A model generated the notes under the pieces. The model saw nothing but the letters and a program-made list of their open reading frames with translations. It did not search any database and was not told the DNA's origin. Made by a program: the position numbers and the translations under genes. DNA of 64,000 nucleotides. Source: Tausonia pullulans. Its lineage: Eukaryota; Basidiomycota; Tremellomycetes; Cystofilobasidiales; Mrakiaceae. Shown here in pieces: positions 8,818-19,875 of the stretch; within the stretch, counting starts at the first letter, position 1, and every line of letters starts with the position of its first letter. The stretch is taken from contig OX637620.1 in assembly GCA_951802195.1 (NCBI GenBank), forward strand, positions 1,798,001-1,862,000. Direction: 5' to 3'.

Positions 8818-11800
8818 ATGTCGGCCGCACCTCCTACCGACCTCGAGGACGCCCTCTCGCGCCTCCGGCCGCACACCACCTCCAAGCTCGTCCACCAGAA
8901 GAAGCCCGCCCTTCTCCTCCGGGCGCTCGAGGGCTCGCTCCCCCAGCCGATCACGCCGACGGCCTACTATGCGGCGCTCATTCAGACACTCCAGCAGGCC
9001 GTCGCCAAGGAGATCGCCGCCGACGACGCTCTTGCGACGGGCGAGGGCGACCTCATCCCAGCCGTCCTCTACCTGCTTTCGACCATCATCGACTGGGTTG
9101 CCCCGGCCGTTTTCCACGCCCAGTCCGAGCTCGGCCTTCTCGGTCCTCTCTTCGCCGGCTCCGCCGATGCCTCGACTTCGGACGACCATGCCTCGCAGTC
9201 GATCCTCTCGCTCTTCGCGCCCTGCGCCGCCTCGGCGCCCTCCCTCCGGTCGCTCATGCACCTCGCCCGCCGGCTACTCCTTACGGCGCCCCCGGCAGCC
9301 CTGACGACTGGCCCTTACGTCGCGACGCTCAACACTTTTCTCTCGCTCTCACTCGACACCCGACCGCGCGTCCGAAAGGTCGCCCAAGAGGCAGTCCGCG
9401 ATGTCCTCAAGGCTCCGCCGCCGCCGGCGACGCGCCACCCCTACGCCGAGCGAGTCGCCAAATGGCTCGTCAAGGTCCTCGGAGAGCGCGTCAAGAACGA
9501 GGATGGCGAGCAGCGCAGGATTTGGGCCGTTGGATTTGTCAAAATGGTCGCTTCAAGCTGGCCGAGTGACGTGAGTTGCCCATCGTTGCGACGGTGCCAT
9601 TGTCGTGCCTGATGGACGAACTTCTGCTGACATTCTTCTTCCTGGCTTCTTACAGCAAATCTCCCCCCTTCTCGCCGTTCTCCTTCCCCTTCCTGCCCAC
9701 CCGCACCTGCAGGCGACGACACTCTCGCTCCTTTCGCACCTCCTTTCTCAGTCGACCTCGGCCCAATCACTCGAGCCGCACAAGATCCCTCTTGTCCTCC
9801 TTGAGATTCTCGCCACCCCGCCGACCGACCACTCGGTCGTGCCCTCATGGCTCGAGGTCGTTGAGAACGGCATGATCTCGTGGTCACGGGAGGACCCCGC
9901 GGCATGCGCTGAGCAGTTTGCCCGCGTCTGGTCGCTGGTGTGGGGTTATCTCTCAGACGACAAGGCTTCGGAGCGCGGCATGGGCAAGGCTGCCGAAAGG
10001 TGTCTCGCGGGTCTCGCTCGGTACTGCGTCACCGAGGCGATGATGGTCGACGCGCTTGAGCACAAGATCAAGGCTGGCCCCGTCACGGTTCCAGCCAAGG
10101 TTAAGGGCAATAAGAAGCAGATTCACCCGCAGCAGCAGACGGCTTCGAGCTCTCTCCCAGTCCTCTCGCAGATCATCATCACTCTTCAGACGTCACTTCA
10201 CGCCCTCCGGGCGATCTCGTACCTCCCCTCGACGCTTGTTATCCTCTCGGCACTCATCTCCCGGCTCCGCCTTCGTCCCGCGACGTCGGCACCCCTCACC
10301 GCTCAGTCGAAGTTCGACCCGCGACTGCCGACTGCCGCGCAGGGTCTGCTCCTCGACCTCGTCCGCGATGTCGGAGACCTCCGGATCCAGAAGGGCTTCG
10401 AGAGTAAGGAAAAGGCCGACGACGTCCTCGGCATGGCGATCGAGGTCGCGGGCCCTGAGGCCATCCTTGAGATCCTCCCCCTCAACGTCGAAGCCGACCG
10501 GGACCCCTCCCAGCCTGGACGGGCTTTCCTCCTCCCGATCCTCCGTCAGCGGACGACCAACACCTCGCTCACCTTCTTCACTCAGACCATGGTCCCGCTT
10601 TCGGAGCGGCTTTTCAACGCGAAGACGCGCGTTGAGCACTCGCGACCGATCGAGGCCAAAGTCTACGAAGCGCTCGTCGAGCAGGTCTGGGCGTGTCTCA
10701 AGGGTTTCTGCGATGTTCCTATCGACCTCCCCAAGGCGCGTGAAATTAAGCAGATAATACTTGGGGTTCGCTAGCTAACTCACCCACTCTTCTCATAGGC
10801 CTTCACAAACGAGTTCGCTGCTCTCATTACTCAAGTCCTCTACACCCAACCTTCTCTCCGTCCGACGCTCCTCCGTTCGCTCCAGACGCTCGTCGAGACC
10901 TCAACCTCGCTCTCCAACTCATCCGCCCCCATGGCCGAGCTCAAGTCATCGTTCGGACTCACCCAGGCTGACGGCAAGGCCAACATAGAGTTTCTCAAGG
11001 GCATGGCCAAGAACCTCCTTGCTGTCCTCTTCAATGTCTTTGCCCAGGTCGGCCGTGAGCAGCGCGGTATGGTCGGCGAGGTCATCACCTCGTACATGGG
11101 CGTCACCTCAGATGAGGACATCGCCGCAACGTACACGAAGGTCGTCACACATCTCGGCCAAGCGCTCCTTGTCCCCTTCGTCAAGGGTGCCGGTGGCAAC
11201 GCCAACGCTGCCCCCGGAGCCGCGACGCCCACGAGCCACACGATGCTTGATCTTCTTATCATCCTCGTGCCCTTCCTTCCCGCGACGAGCGCTAAGGCCC
11301 TCTTCGGCCACGCCGCGGGCGAAAAGCTCATCGGTTCGGAGGATCCGGCCGTCCAGAAGAAGAGCTACCGCGTCATCGCGCGACTCATCGAGACGGGCAA
11401 GGTTCTTTGTGATGGCGAGGGCATCGAGGAATTCGTCACTCGACTCGCCGATGGTGGTGAGGTCGTCGCTGCCGCTGCTCGTCGGGACCGCGTTCTCCTC
11501 CTCACGGTCCTCATCCCGCTCTTCCCGAACGACAAGCTCCACCTTATTCCTGCCCTTCTCCCCGAGGCCGTTCTCGGCACCAAGGAGGTCAACGAGAAGA
11601 CCCGCGACGCCGCCTTCGAGCTCGTCGTCCTCATGGGTAACAAGATGGCTCAGGGAGGTACCATCAAGCGCTCCCTCCTCGAGGGCATGGACGCCGACGA
11701 GGCCGACGAAGACGACGAGGAAGCTGTTGCCGATGCTGCCGCGACAATTCCGGAGTACATCACCATGGTCGCCGCTGGTCTCGCTGGAACGTCGCCTCAT

Positions 11801-13263
11801 ATGATCTCCGCGACCATCACGGCCATCTCGCGTCTGCTTTTCGAGTTCAAGGGTGAGTTGCGCACAGACTCCTGTTGAGCCACCCCGGACGTTGACTCAC
11901 CTAATCTCCCTCTCCCAACGTAGACTCCATCCCCTCGGAGATGCTGAACGACCTCATCTCGACACTGGTCGTTTTCGTCACTTCGAACAACCGCGAGATC
12001 GTCAAGTCGTCCCTCGGCTTCGTCAAGGTTATCGCTGTCACGCTCTCCGCAGCGGACGTTCGTCCGCACCTTCCCGCGCTCGTCCCGGGACTCCTCGCCT
12101 GGTCGCACGACCACAAGAACCACTTCAAAGGCAAGGTCCGCCACATCTTTGAGCGGCTCATCCGCAAGTTCGGGTATGACGAGGTCGTCCAGTGCGCTGA
12201 GGGGCTGGAGGGCGACGGTGTCAAGTTCCTCGAGAACATCAAGAAGCGCAAGGAGCGGAGCAAGCGCAAGAAGGCTGCACGCTCCGAGGGCGCCGAGGGT
12301 GGGGAGGACGTGATGAGCGACGACGATGGCGAGCCGAGCAAGCTGAGAAACTCGACCGGCAACGCTTTCGAGGACGCGCTCTACGGCTCGGACTCAGATA
12401 TCTCGGACTCGGACGACGAGGCGGGTGGAGCCCAGCGTGGCGACCAGAGGGGCAATGCCAAGGGCAAGGGCAAAGGCCGCGACAAGAACGTTGGACCCCA
12501 GACATTCATCCGCGAGGACGGCGACGAACCGATGGACCTTCTTGACCGGACGCTCGCCGGACGTGTCACCAGTGAGTCGCATACCCTTGAGTCTTGAGAA
12601 CTAAGCAAAGCTGACTTGCCTTTCTCAGAGCACGACCCTAATGCTACCTCACGCCGTCGCAAACCCGGCCAGGAGGCGGCCAAGTTTGCCCTTGACGCCG
12701 AGACAGGCCGCATGGTCATCAACGACAACTCGGACAACGAGGGCCCTTCTGCTTCGGCCGCCCTGACCATGGACGAGGATCTGTCCGGCCGGGCTTACCA
12801 GGAGCAGCTCACGAGCACCGAGGGCATGACTCGCGGCCGCGGCGGACGCATCATCTTCAATAAGGACACAAAACGTGGACGCGCCATCGAGGCTGAGGGC
12901 GACATGGGAGTAAGTTTCTTTCCTCTGTAACTAGCTGGCAACGTCTGTGATGCTGACGTTTCTCGACAAAAGATGGTCAATGCGAACGAGGGTGGCCACA
13001 AGAAGCAGAAAAAGGAGAAGCAGACGAAGTCGCGAGTCGGCCAGGAGTTCAAGGCCAAGGTGAGTTTCTTGCATCACCTTCACAACGAGAGAGAGGACTA
13101 ATGAGGTCCATATGTAAACTTCTAGAACGCCGGCGGAGATGTTAAGCGCAATGGCGGCCCCGACCCGTTCGCGTACGTGCCCCTCTCGCAGGCGCGGTCC
13201 AAGAAGGGAGGCAAGAAGAGCCAGGTCAACATCACTGGCAAGAAGCGGGGAAGCGCTGCCTGA
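8818..13263 (+). CDS. RRP12: Ribosomal RNA processing protein RRP12
   Basis: RRP12 is a HEAT-repeat protein that helps mature and export pre-40S and pre-60S particles. The model has seven exons: 8818-9570, 9656-10735, 10799-11852, 11924-12571, 12629-12909, 12973-13059 and 13126-13263, 1346 residues in all. The start MSAAPPTDLEDALSRLRP follows a C/T-rich leader. Family features in order are LVHQKKPALLLRALE near the N terminus, WACLKGFCDVPIDLPK joined to AFTNEFAALITQVLYTQP in the NUC173 region, helical repeats such as LPALVPGLLAWSHDHKNHFK with VRHIFERLIRKFGYDEV, and a basic/acidic tail including KKRKERSKRKKA and VGQEFKAKNAGGD, ending SGKKRGSAA-like. All junctions are GT-AG except intron 2 (10736-10798), which reads GC-AG. 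Length and conservation fit the family. Confidence 0.93.
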
Positions 13264-13680
13264 ACATGGCTTCATCTTATCTCTCCCTCCTACGTCGTGT
13301 CTCTCGCTTCCGTTAGTTTTTCTCTTTCTCTTATGCGCGCACTCTTGTTGGTTCTGCATCTCTTCGCACCCACTTCCTCTATATGCTTCTTTTGCTTCTC
13401 AATCAACTCTATCGCCAAAAACAGCCCGGGCGGGCTGAAGTGAAGATGAGCCCCGCATTAAGGTATTGAGAGGTAGATGAGCACATTGAGAAAGGCCTAT
13501 CTGCTTGGTCGTCCTACGTCACCAATTCGTCGCGCCCGACACGATGATGGCCCGCGACACCAGCTCAGCTCACGAGATCTCCCCTCGTGAGCGCAAGGAA
13601 ACACCTCTCTAGTGCTTTTCTTGACCTTCACTCCCATCCATCATCTCCTACTCGCCCGCTTCGCCTGCCCCTCCTCTGCC
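13264..13680. other. Intergenic spacer RRP12 / DUF3429 gene
   Basis: This is the 3' region of RRP12, T-rich just after the stop, followed by the promoter and C/T-rich leader of the next gene on the same strand. No exon is supported. Confidence 0.5.
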
Positions 13681-15479
13681 ATGCTCTCTCGCCTCGCCCC
13701 CTCCCTCCGGTCAACCCTCCGCGCCTCGGCCCAGCCGTCACCAGCTCTGCTCCTTCGCTCGCTCGCAACTCTCCCAAAGGTCCAGCAGCCTTCCCCCTCG
13801 TCGTCATCGTCTCCATCGCCGATCTTCGCCTCTGCCTTCCAGCGGGCTGCTCCCTTCGGCGCCCGTGGCGCTGCGAACCAGGTCTCAAACCAGCCGGGAT
13901 CGCAGAGTATCCAGCATGCCACGCTCAACATCAAGGAGGAGCTCGGCGGTGCCGCGGGAGCGGGTACGTCCTTCATTGGCTTTCATCTCCATCCCTCCTC
14001 AATCGGCCTCGTCCTGAACTGCTTGTTCGTTCCCGTCCCTGGTCGCTCCAGTCGCCAAGGCCGTCGCTGGAGAGCCGGCCAACAAGCCCGAGTCGCACGG
14101 AACCGACTTCGTACGTGTGCGATGGGAGATAGGGTCGCTTGAGATGACGAGACCGTCTTCTGACCTTGCCTTTCCCTTCTCGCCGTTACTCCATCCTCCT
14201 TCTTTCGTGCTACAGGCATCCATCACCAAGGAGGGTCTCCTTTCAGTCCCCCGGCCCGTCCTCATCTGGGGTCTCGCTGGTAAGTCTTCCGTCCCTCGAT
14301 CCTTCGCGCACATCCCAACCTGCCCTCTTCTGACGTCAACTTCGCCCACCTCCTTCTGGCTTCTTCCCTCATAGGTACCGTTCCCTACGGCCTGAGCGCC
14401 CTCACGACCGCCTGGACGGCCCGGCACATCTCTGAGCTCATTGCTGAGGGTACATAATCTCTCTCGCCTCACCGGAGAGAAGTCCCTGATTCGCAACCCC
14501 GCCTCCACATGTCGCAACGCGCTGACGTCAAGCATCCCCTCGCCTCCAGGTGCTACGAACCCGAACCTTGCGCTCCTTGACTCTGTCCAGAGTTTCCAGA
14601 TTACGTACGGGGCAGTCATCCTCTCCTTCCTCGGTGCGCTCCACTGGGGTATGGAGATCTCCAAGCAGGGCGGTCAGATCGGCCACAAAAGGCGAGGCCT
14701 TGTTTGTTTGGTTGTCTTGTCTTGCGCTTCTCTCGCTGACTTCAGCATATCTCTGTATTTTAGGCTCGCTCTCGGTGTCGCCCCTCTCATCTACGCCTGG
14801 CCCACTCTCTACATGGCCGATCCGACTCTCGCTGTCAGCAAATGCCGGTTGGACATATGCTGCCAGATCTTGAAGCTGACCGCCTTTATTCACAGCTCGT
14901 CGCCCAGTGGGTCGGCTTCCTCGCAAGCTGGATCACTGACCGCTGGGCCTGCAACGCTGGATGGACCCCTATCTGGTACTCTCAGTACCGCTTCTACCTG
15001 ACGCGTGAGTTGACTGCTCTCCATTTCACTGCCAACTCTTTTAACACCCCCCTCCCCGATCCAGTTGTCGCCGGAGGATCCATCATCTTCTCCCTCATCT
15101 CTCTCAACCACTTTGACGTTCGCTCCCCCGCCCACAAGGTGCACGAGTCGCATGTCAAGTCGATCCCGCCCGCGGCCTTCAAGGAGTCGATCCTACAGGA
15201 TACAGGCGTCGCCTACTCCAAGGACCAGAGCGGCGCTTCCTTCGGTCACCTCGACAAGAAGGCGTCTAAGTCTGAGGAGAAGAAGAAAGAGGACGAGGAA
15301 CTCGTCAGTCTTACGCTTTGACGCCTACGGAAGTGCTTGGCGATCTGACTCGCTCGTAACCCTGGACGCAGGCCGAGAAGCAGCGCAAGAAGGACATCCA
15401 CCAATCTGACAAATCTCAGGGAGTCAAGGAGGGTTCTGAGAACACCGACAAGCGCCCTGAGGAGAAGGGAAAGAAATAG
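13681..15479 (+). CDS. DUF3429 / TMEM69-like mitochondrial membrane protein
   Basis: A small multi-helix membrane protein of unknown function, related by layout to human TMEM69 and the fungal DUF3429 family, probably in the mitochondrial inner membrane. The N terminus MLSRLAPSLRSTLRASAQ followed by LLLRSLATLPK is basic and Ser/Ala-rich with no acidic residues, a good mitochondrial presequence. After short introns the exons give SVPRPVLIWGLAGTVPYGLS, ITYGAVILSFLGALHWGMEI, LALGVAPLIYAWPTLYMA, LVAQWVGFLASW and GWTPIWYSQYRFYLT, that is about five transmembrane segments including the G-A-L-H-W-G-M motif typical of the family. The tail is charged and rich in Lys/Glu (SKSEEKKKEDEEL, then EKQRKKD) and longer than the core requires. 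The stop at 15479 lies 170 bp from the convergent SHQ1 stop. Confidence 0.82.
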
Positions 15480-15649
15480 AGGTCCAAAGAAATTTGCTCT
15501 AGCTGGTTGTGGTCTCTCGCAGTGGGTCACTCACCCGTCGAACCTCAAACTCTCCTCTTTACTCTCTCACCTCTTCCACCCACTTTGCTTAACAATTCCT
15601 GAGACTTGCCTCCTACGTAGTAGTCCATGTATCCTTAGCCCTTTCCGCC

Positions 15650-17392
15650 TCAGTCGAGCTCGACGTCGCCCTCGGCATCCCGCGTCTCAGTCTCAAGGTC
15701 CTCGAGATCCCACCCAATCTCAGCTTTGGCCAGCTGCGTCTCCCGGATCTGCCGTGCGAGGGCGCCCAGCTCGGCGTCGCTAAACGAGGCGAGTGCTTCT
15801 TCAGTAAGAGAGGGGGAAGTGAGAACGTGAAAGAAGACCCACCTCATCCCTCCACCCGCAACCCACGTGGCGGCATCGTCGACCCACAACTGTCTGTACC
15901 ACCTAAACTGCTCGCTCCCATCGAGCAGCCGGCCCATTGCCAACAAAGCCCTGAGTACCGACCTCCGTCCACCATCCAGAATCTCCACAACGTCTAACGT
16001 AACCCGCTCTGCGAGCGCCCACGAGCGGTACAATGGGAAGGCAAGGGCACGGCGGAAACTCGATCGGAGGGCGTCCCGGGGGGATGGGTAGGACGTGTGC
16101 GATGTCAGAGAGGTGAAGAGTGCGGTGAGGGCCGTAAGCGTCCAAGGTGATTCGGGGGAGGGGTCAGCAAGGGTCGAGCGGGTGTCGTAGGCCGTTGAAA
16201 AGAGGAGGATGAGTAGAGCATTGGGAAGGGTGGACGGATATGAGGATGGGTCTAAAGAGACAGCGTGCGGTTGTCAGTAAGGCGTCAGGTAAGGTAATGG
16301 GAAAGAAGGAGAGACCTACAAATCCGTTTGGGAAGAAGCGAGATCTCGGCCTGCTCTTGGAGCGAAAAGTACATCTCGTCCGTCTCGGCGTCACTCGCAG
16401 CAGCCTGACGACGTTGCTCGAGCTCCTCTGTCGAAGGCACCTTGAACCGGATGATCTCAGTGATATCTTCGTCGTAGACGTAGTCCGCCCTGTGCAGCCA
16501 TAACCTCAGTGTAGCACTTGCCCTCCCGGTCAATCGGTACTCACTGATAGTGGCCGGGATCAAACTTCTCGTCTACGGCGCGCTCGCCGGCCTCAAACCG
16601 CTGAGCGGGCGTCATTGTCTCGGCGTGTTTGCCGAGGACGTAGAGGTCATTCGTGGCCAGAACAGCCTGGTTACCAGAATACTGATCGAGAAAGCCGTAA
16701 GGGTGTACCACGGGGCCTCGGGGTGTCGTTGCTGTTGCTAGGCTGGGGATGACGAACGCGGTCGAGGGAGGGCCAGTGGTCGCGTCGGCGACTGCCGGCG
16801 TCGTCGTTGACATGGAGGACGGCAGCGTCTGCGGGAGGCGCCAGTTGTTTCTCTCGGCTGGTGTAGAATGGCCGATCTGTCAGATGATGCGTTGCCTCCA
16901 GTTGAGGCCTGGCTCTTACCATTCAAGAGGATTTCTCGCTCCATCTCCAGTTCACTTTTCGCCGTCGTGTCGCCGACCTTGGCAACGACGTCCTGCTCTC
17001 TGCCTCCCTTGACGCCCTCCTTCCACGGCCCACCGAGCATCTTCTCGAGGTTGTCAAGCCCATCCCAGATGCCCTGGACGAGCTTGGTGAGACGCACGAC
17101 GAGCGCGCCAGAAAGCGGGTCATAGTCGGCCGACGCGGCGTCGTCCTCCTCGACCGGGCCGGGCAGGGTGAGTCGGAGGAAGAAGGGTGGCGCTCGGAGG
17201 GTGAAGTTGGCGAGATGGGTGTGGGTCTCGACGTCCTCGGTCTGAGTAAGGATAGCCTGTCAATTGTGAGTCTTTTCTGGTAAGTCGGCAGCTGGAACGG
17301 ACGCGTATGCCGGGGAGAAGGATTTTAAGGAGAACATGAGTCTGGTTCTGATCGACCGAGAAATGGGGCGTTTGGGATTCCATCGAGGCCAT
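15650..17392 (-). CDS. SHQ1: H/ACA snoRNP assembly factor SHQ1
   Basis: SHQ1 chaperones dyskerin/Cbf5 before H/ACA RNP assembly. The first ATG at 17392 gives MASMESQTPHFSVDQNQTHV, the start of the N-terminal CS/p23-like domain; a second ATG three codons on is also possible. The next exon continues with ILTQTEDVETHTHLANFTLR and PPFFLRLTLPG. Later exons hold LTKLVQGIWDGLDNLEKML, YVYDEDITEIIRFKVPSTEE and the C-terminal SHQ1-specific domain: YRSWALAERVTLDVVEILDG, then RRSVLRALLAMGRLL, then RWYRQLWVDDAATWV, the D-x-W-V signature. The protein ends in a short acidic tail (DAEGDVELD). The order CS domain, linker, SHQ1 domain matches the family, and I see no missing element. Confidence 0.9.
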
Positions 17393-17917
17393 TGTGGAGT
17401 CAGTGTTGAGGGTATGGAGGGTGGAGTGCGAGAATCAACAGAATCGAGGAGGCGAGCATGGACCGCCGACCTGTCAACATCGGAAGGCACCCTCAACCTG
17501 CTAGACGACAACGAGAGACGTTCTACCAGCTTGAATCTGCTCGTTGACTTCGTATACTAAGGAGCTGTGTGGGTCTAGTTCTGAGTCTGGGGCAGCTGAT
17601 ATTCACTGAGGCCATCATGGGTTTGGAGGGTGGGAGGAGGGCATATTGCAGGAGTGAGTGAGAGTTGTGGGCTAGGGAGGCCTCCAATCAGTTGAATCAG
17701 TTGCACTCATTGTCACCTCAGAGTTCTGACCTTTAAATCTGACCTCGAAACCTCTCAGCGGACTTCTCTCGATCTTTTTGACCGGTGAAAAGGTGAAGAG
17801 GGGAGTCTGTCAAGACTGCGTGGCGCTTCTCGTCATCTCCTGAATGCACTAGCGGGGCGGCAGAAGCCTAAAAAGGAGCTAAGCTTCATGTTGCTCCTTC
17901 ATCTCCAGCGAAGATAT

Positions 17918-17921
17918 AAAA
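17918..17921 (-). terminator. RNA polymerase III terminator of tRNA-Arg
   Basis: On the minus strand a TTTT run occurs four bases after the tRNA discriminator base, the normal Pol III termination signal. Confidence 0.7.
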
Positions 17922-17924
17922 CTT

Positions 17925-17998
17925 AGACCAACGTGGGACTTGAACCCACAATCTCCTGATTCGTAGTCAGACGCGATAACCAATTTTGCCAGTCGGCC
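17925..17998 (-). tRNA. tRNA-Arg(ACG)
   Basis: The 74-nt cloverleaf reads on the minus strand. The acceptor GGCCGAC pairs with GTTGGTC (two G-U pairs), and the D loop contains TTGG. The anticodon stem TCTGA/TCAGG encloses loop CTACGAA, giving anticodon ACG (Arg, CGN codons), and the T arm is GTGGG-TTCAAGT-CCCAC. No intron is present. The B box GGTTCAAGTCC is good, and a T4 terminator follows. The D stem has one A-C mismatch, which is tolerated in tRNAs. Confidence 0.93.
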
Positions 17999-18174
17999 TT
18001 GTGCCCATAATGAGAGGCATTGGACAAGTGTAAGGACATTTTTTCAAAGGTGTTGGTGAAAACGATAATGGTGCAACCACATTGTCCTGTTCGTATAACC
18101 ACCATCCCCGGTGGTTCGACCAACCCCCCCCCTCCCACGGCGCCTCGCCCGACGTTCTCGCGCTGGGTCATGTC

Positions 18175-18263
18175 CGCTCTCCCTCTATCTAGCTACAACT
18201 CGCTATCTCTCATAGGGTTACCTCGTTCTCCACGTATAACTCATGACTTAAATACAAAAAAAA
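18175..18263 (+). repeat. Dispersed A-tailed repeat, copy 1
   Basis: The copy begins CGCTCTCCCTCTATCTAGCT, continues through a CATAGGG-TACCTCGT core and ends in ATACAAAAAAAA. It aligns end to end with copy 2 at 18760-18850, with matching start, core and A-tail and scattered differences. The shared A-tail suggests retroposition of a short transcript, but no coding capacity or clear Pol III promoter is visible. Confidence 0.7.
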
Positions 18264-18295
18264 GTATAACTCATGACTTGAAGACAAAAAAAAAC
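18234..18295 (+). repeat. Tandem duplication of the repeat's A-tailed end
   Basis: Two direct units of about 30 nt, each starting GTATAACTCATGACTT and ending in a run of eight or nine A, lie head to tail at 18234-18263 and 18264-18295. Only the 3' tail unit of copy 1 is duplicated, a pattern seen at the 3' ends of some non-LTR retroposons. Confidence 0.75.
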
Positions 18296-18759
18296 GTATC
18301 ATTCTTCTTCCACTAAATCTTTGTAGCCCAGACATGGCGATTCGTCTGGAGGTGGAGGTACAGCAAGATTGCAGTCCTTGACCCTGTCACGGACGATGAG
18401 ATCTGCAAGGTCGCATCCGCAAGATCGCGTCCACGATCCGGCAGATACACTGTTAGCCAAGCACGAGGTGGATGGCTGGCAGTGGCTAGATGGCTGGTAC
18501 TGCTGTCGGCGCCGTCATCGATCCTGGGTGAAAAGCAGGACATGGGTGGGGAAGTATGATTAGACCATAGGCTATAGCCACCGCTTGGTATAGCTGGTCG
18601 TCTTGATATGTACTTTCAGGTTTCCCTTACCCCGCCCCCTATTACCTCCTACATCTTTCATCTCCAATCAATGCCCTTTACCACGGACATTATATCTTTT
18701 CTAGTGGGCCTATGTCCATAACCCATATTTTGCTTTCCTTCCACCTCTTCTTTCATTTT

Positions 18760-18850
18760 CGCTCTCCCTCTATCTAGCTACGAATCGCCATCGTTCATAG
18801 GGGTACCTCGTCCTCTTCGTATACCTCAGGAACTGAATACAAAAAAAAAA
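18760..18850 (+). repeat. Dispersed A-tailed repeat, copy 2
   Basis: It has the same 5' end as copy 1 (CGCTCTCCCTCTATCTAGCT), the same CATAGGGG-TACCTCGT core and an ending of GAATAC followed by ten A. It is about 585 bp downstream of copy 1 in the same orientation. The flanks differ, so this is a dispersed repeat rather than a simple duplication of a larger block. Confidence 0.7.
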
Positions 18851-19094
18851 GAAGGGGGTGACAATGATGGTGGCGAGGGCCGAGAACCGCTGAGCGTCAG
18901 GGAGAATGGCGGTCGGTCGTCCGAACCGTTGGGATAATTTTGGTCCACTTCTCTTTCCCCCCTCGATCTCCTCCTTACTAATCCCTTCCCTCAAACCTTC
19001 CTTGCTGTACTCCCCTACCTCCTCCTCTTCTCCTTCCCTCCGCTCTTTCTACCCTGTTCGTTTCCCCTCTCGTCCCCTCCCCTCCTCCCTATCT

Positions 19095-19170
19095 GGAACC
19101 TCTCTCCCTTTCCTCTGTTTCGTTGTCTCTCACAGGGTCATACCGTCATCTAGACTTGAACCATGACTTA
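19095..19170 (+). repeat. Probable degenerate third copy of the A-tailed repeat
   Basis: The segment reads TCTCTCACAGGGTCATACCG and then CCATGACTT, recalling the TCTCTCATAGGG-TACC and CATGACTT core of copy 1. It follows a long pyrimidine tract and ends in an AT-rich rather than A-only tail. Similarity is lower than between copies 1 and 2. Confidence 0.35.
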
Positions 19171-19333
19171 TTATATATACAGAGATACGGAGACCCCCAA
19201 GCGACGCTGGCGTCAATCCAAGGACCTTTCTCGAGTCTCACCTGTAGACGTTGTCCTGGTCCGTCACCTTTCCCTCCTCGCCCTCATCTCGGGTGTCAGA
19301 CCCAGCTCGCAAAACTCACGTTCGCGCTCGTCT

Positions 19334-19875
19334 CAACGCCTCCTCCAACTGCGTCCTCTGCCTCGATCGGCCGAGGGAGAAACCCTCTTACCTCCTCGTC
19401 TAGTGCTCAGTCGCGTGGGTGACCTGGGCTGCCGCTTCAGCACTCGTCTACTCTCCTGCGTCGAGAGTCGTCTTTGCTGCGCGACATCGTCTGTCCGCCG
19501 GTCCCGGGGCGCTCCTGCCACACATTCCTTCTCAACAACATTGTTTCCACCTGGATCCACCCCTTTCCCAGGAGCAGGAGGCTCAGCCAAGCGGAAGTGC
19601 TGGGGAAAGGCGGGGCCGGCGACGTCGCCGAATTGTTGAATCGAGTTGGAGGACGACGTTCCAGGCGGCCGTGGTGCGCGCTGAAGGGTCGCGCGTGGCC
19701 CAGAGGAAGAAGGATCGTAGGGCAACTGAGGCGGCCGGCTGAGGTGGACTCTGACTAGTTCCTGGCTGGGTTTCTGCTGATGGTGGGTTTGATGCCGGTA
19801 CTGGGTATTTCGGTCCTGATGGGGGTAGATGTCAATGGAGGCGTCCCTGGCGTCCCTTGTGAGGATTGGAGTTCA
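19334..19875 (-). other. Unassigned open frame of about 180 codons
   Basis: On the minus strand one frame stays open for about 540 nt without a good ATG. It reads DIYPHQDRNTQYRHQTHHQQ, then PPQLPYDPSSSGPRATLQR, then SIQQFGDVAGPAFPQHF and a basic end. Gln/His/Pro enrichment resembles regulatory-protein exons of this genome, so it could be an internal exon of an unrecognised gene or decayed coding sequence. No partner exons or family similarity are seen. Confidence 0.2.

Noticed and set aside
19140-19165. GGTTCAAGTCT on the minus strand within the third repeat copy, like a Pol III B box
   Set aside because: Copies 1 and 2 lack it and no A box is found at the right distance, so a tRNA-derived SINE origin cannot be supported.
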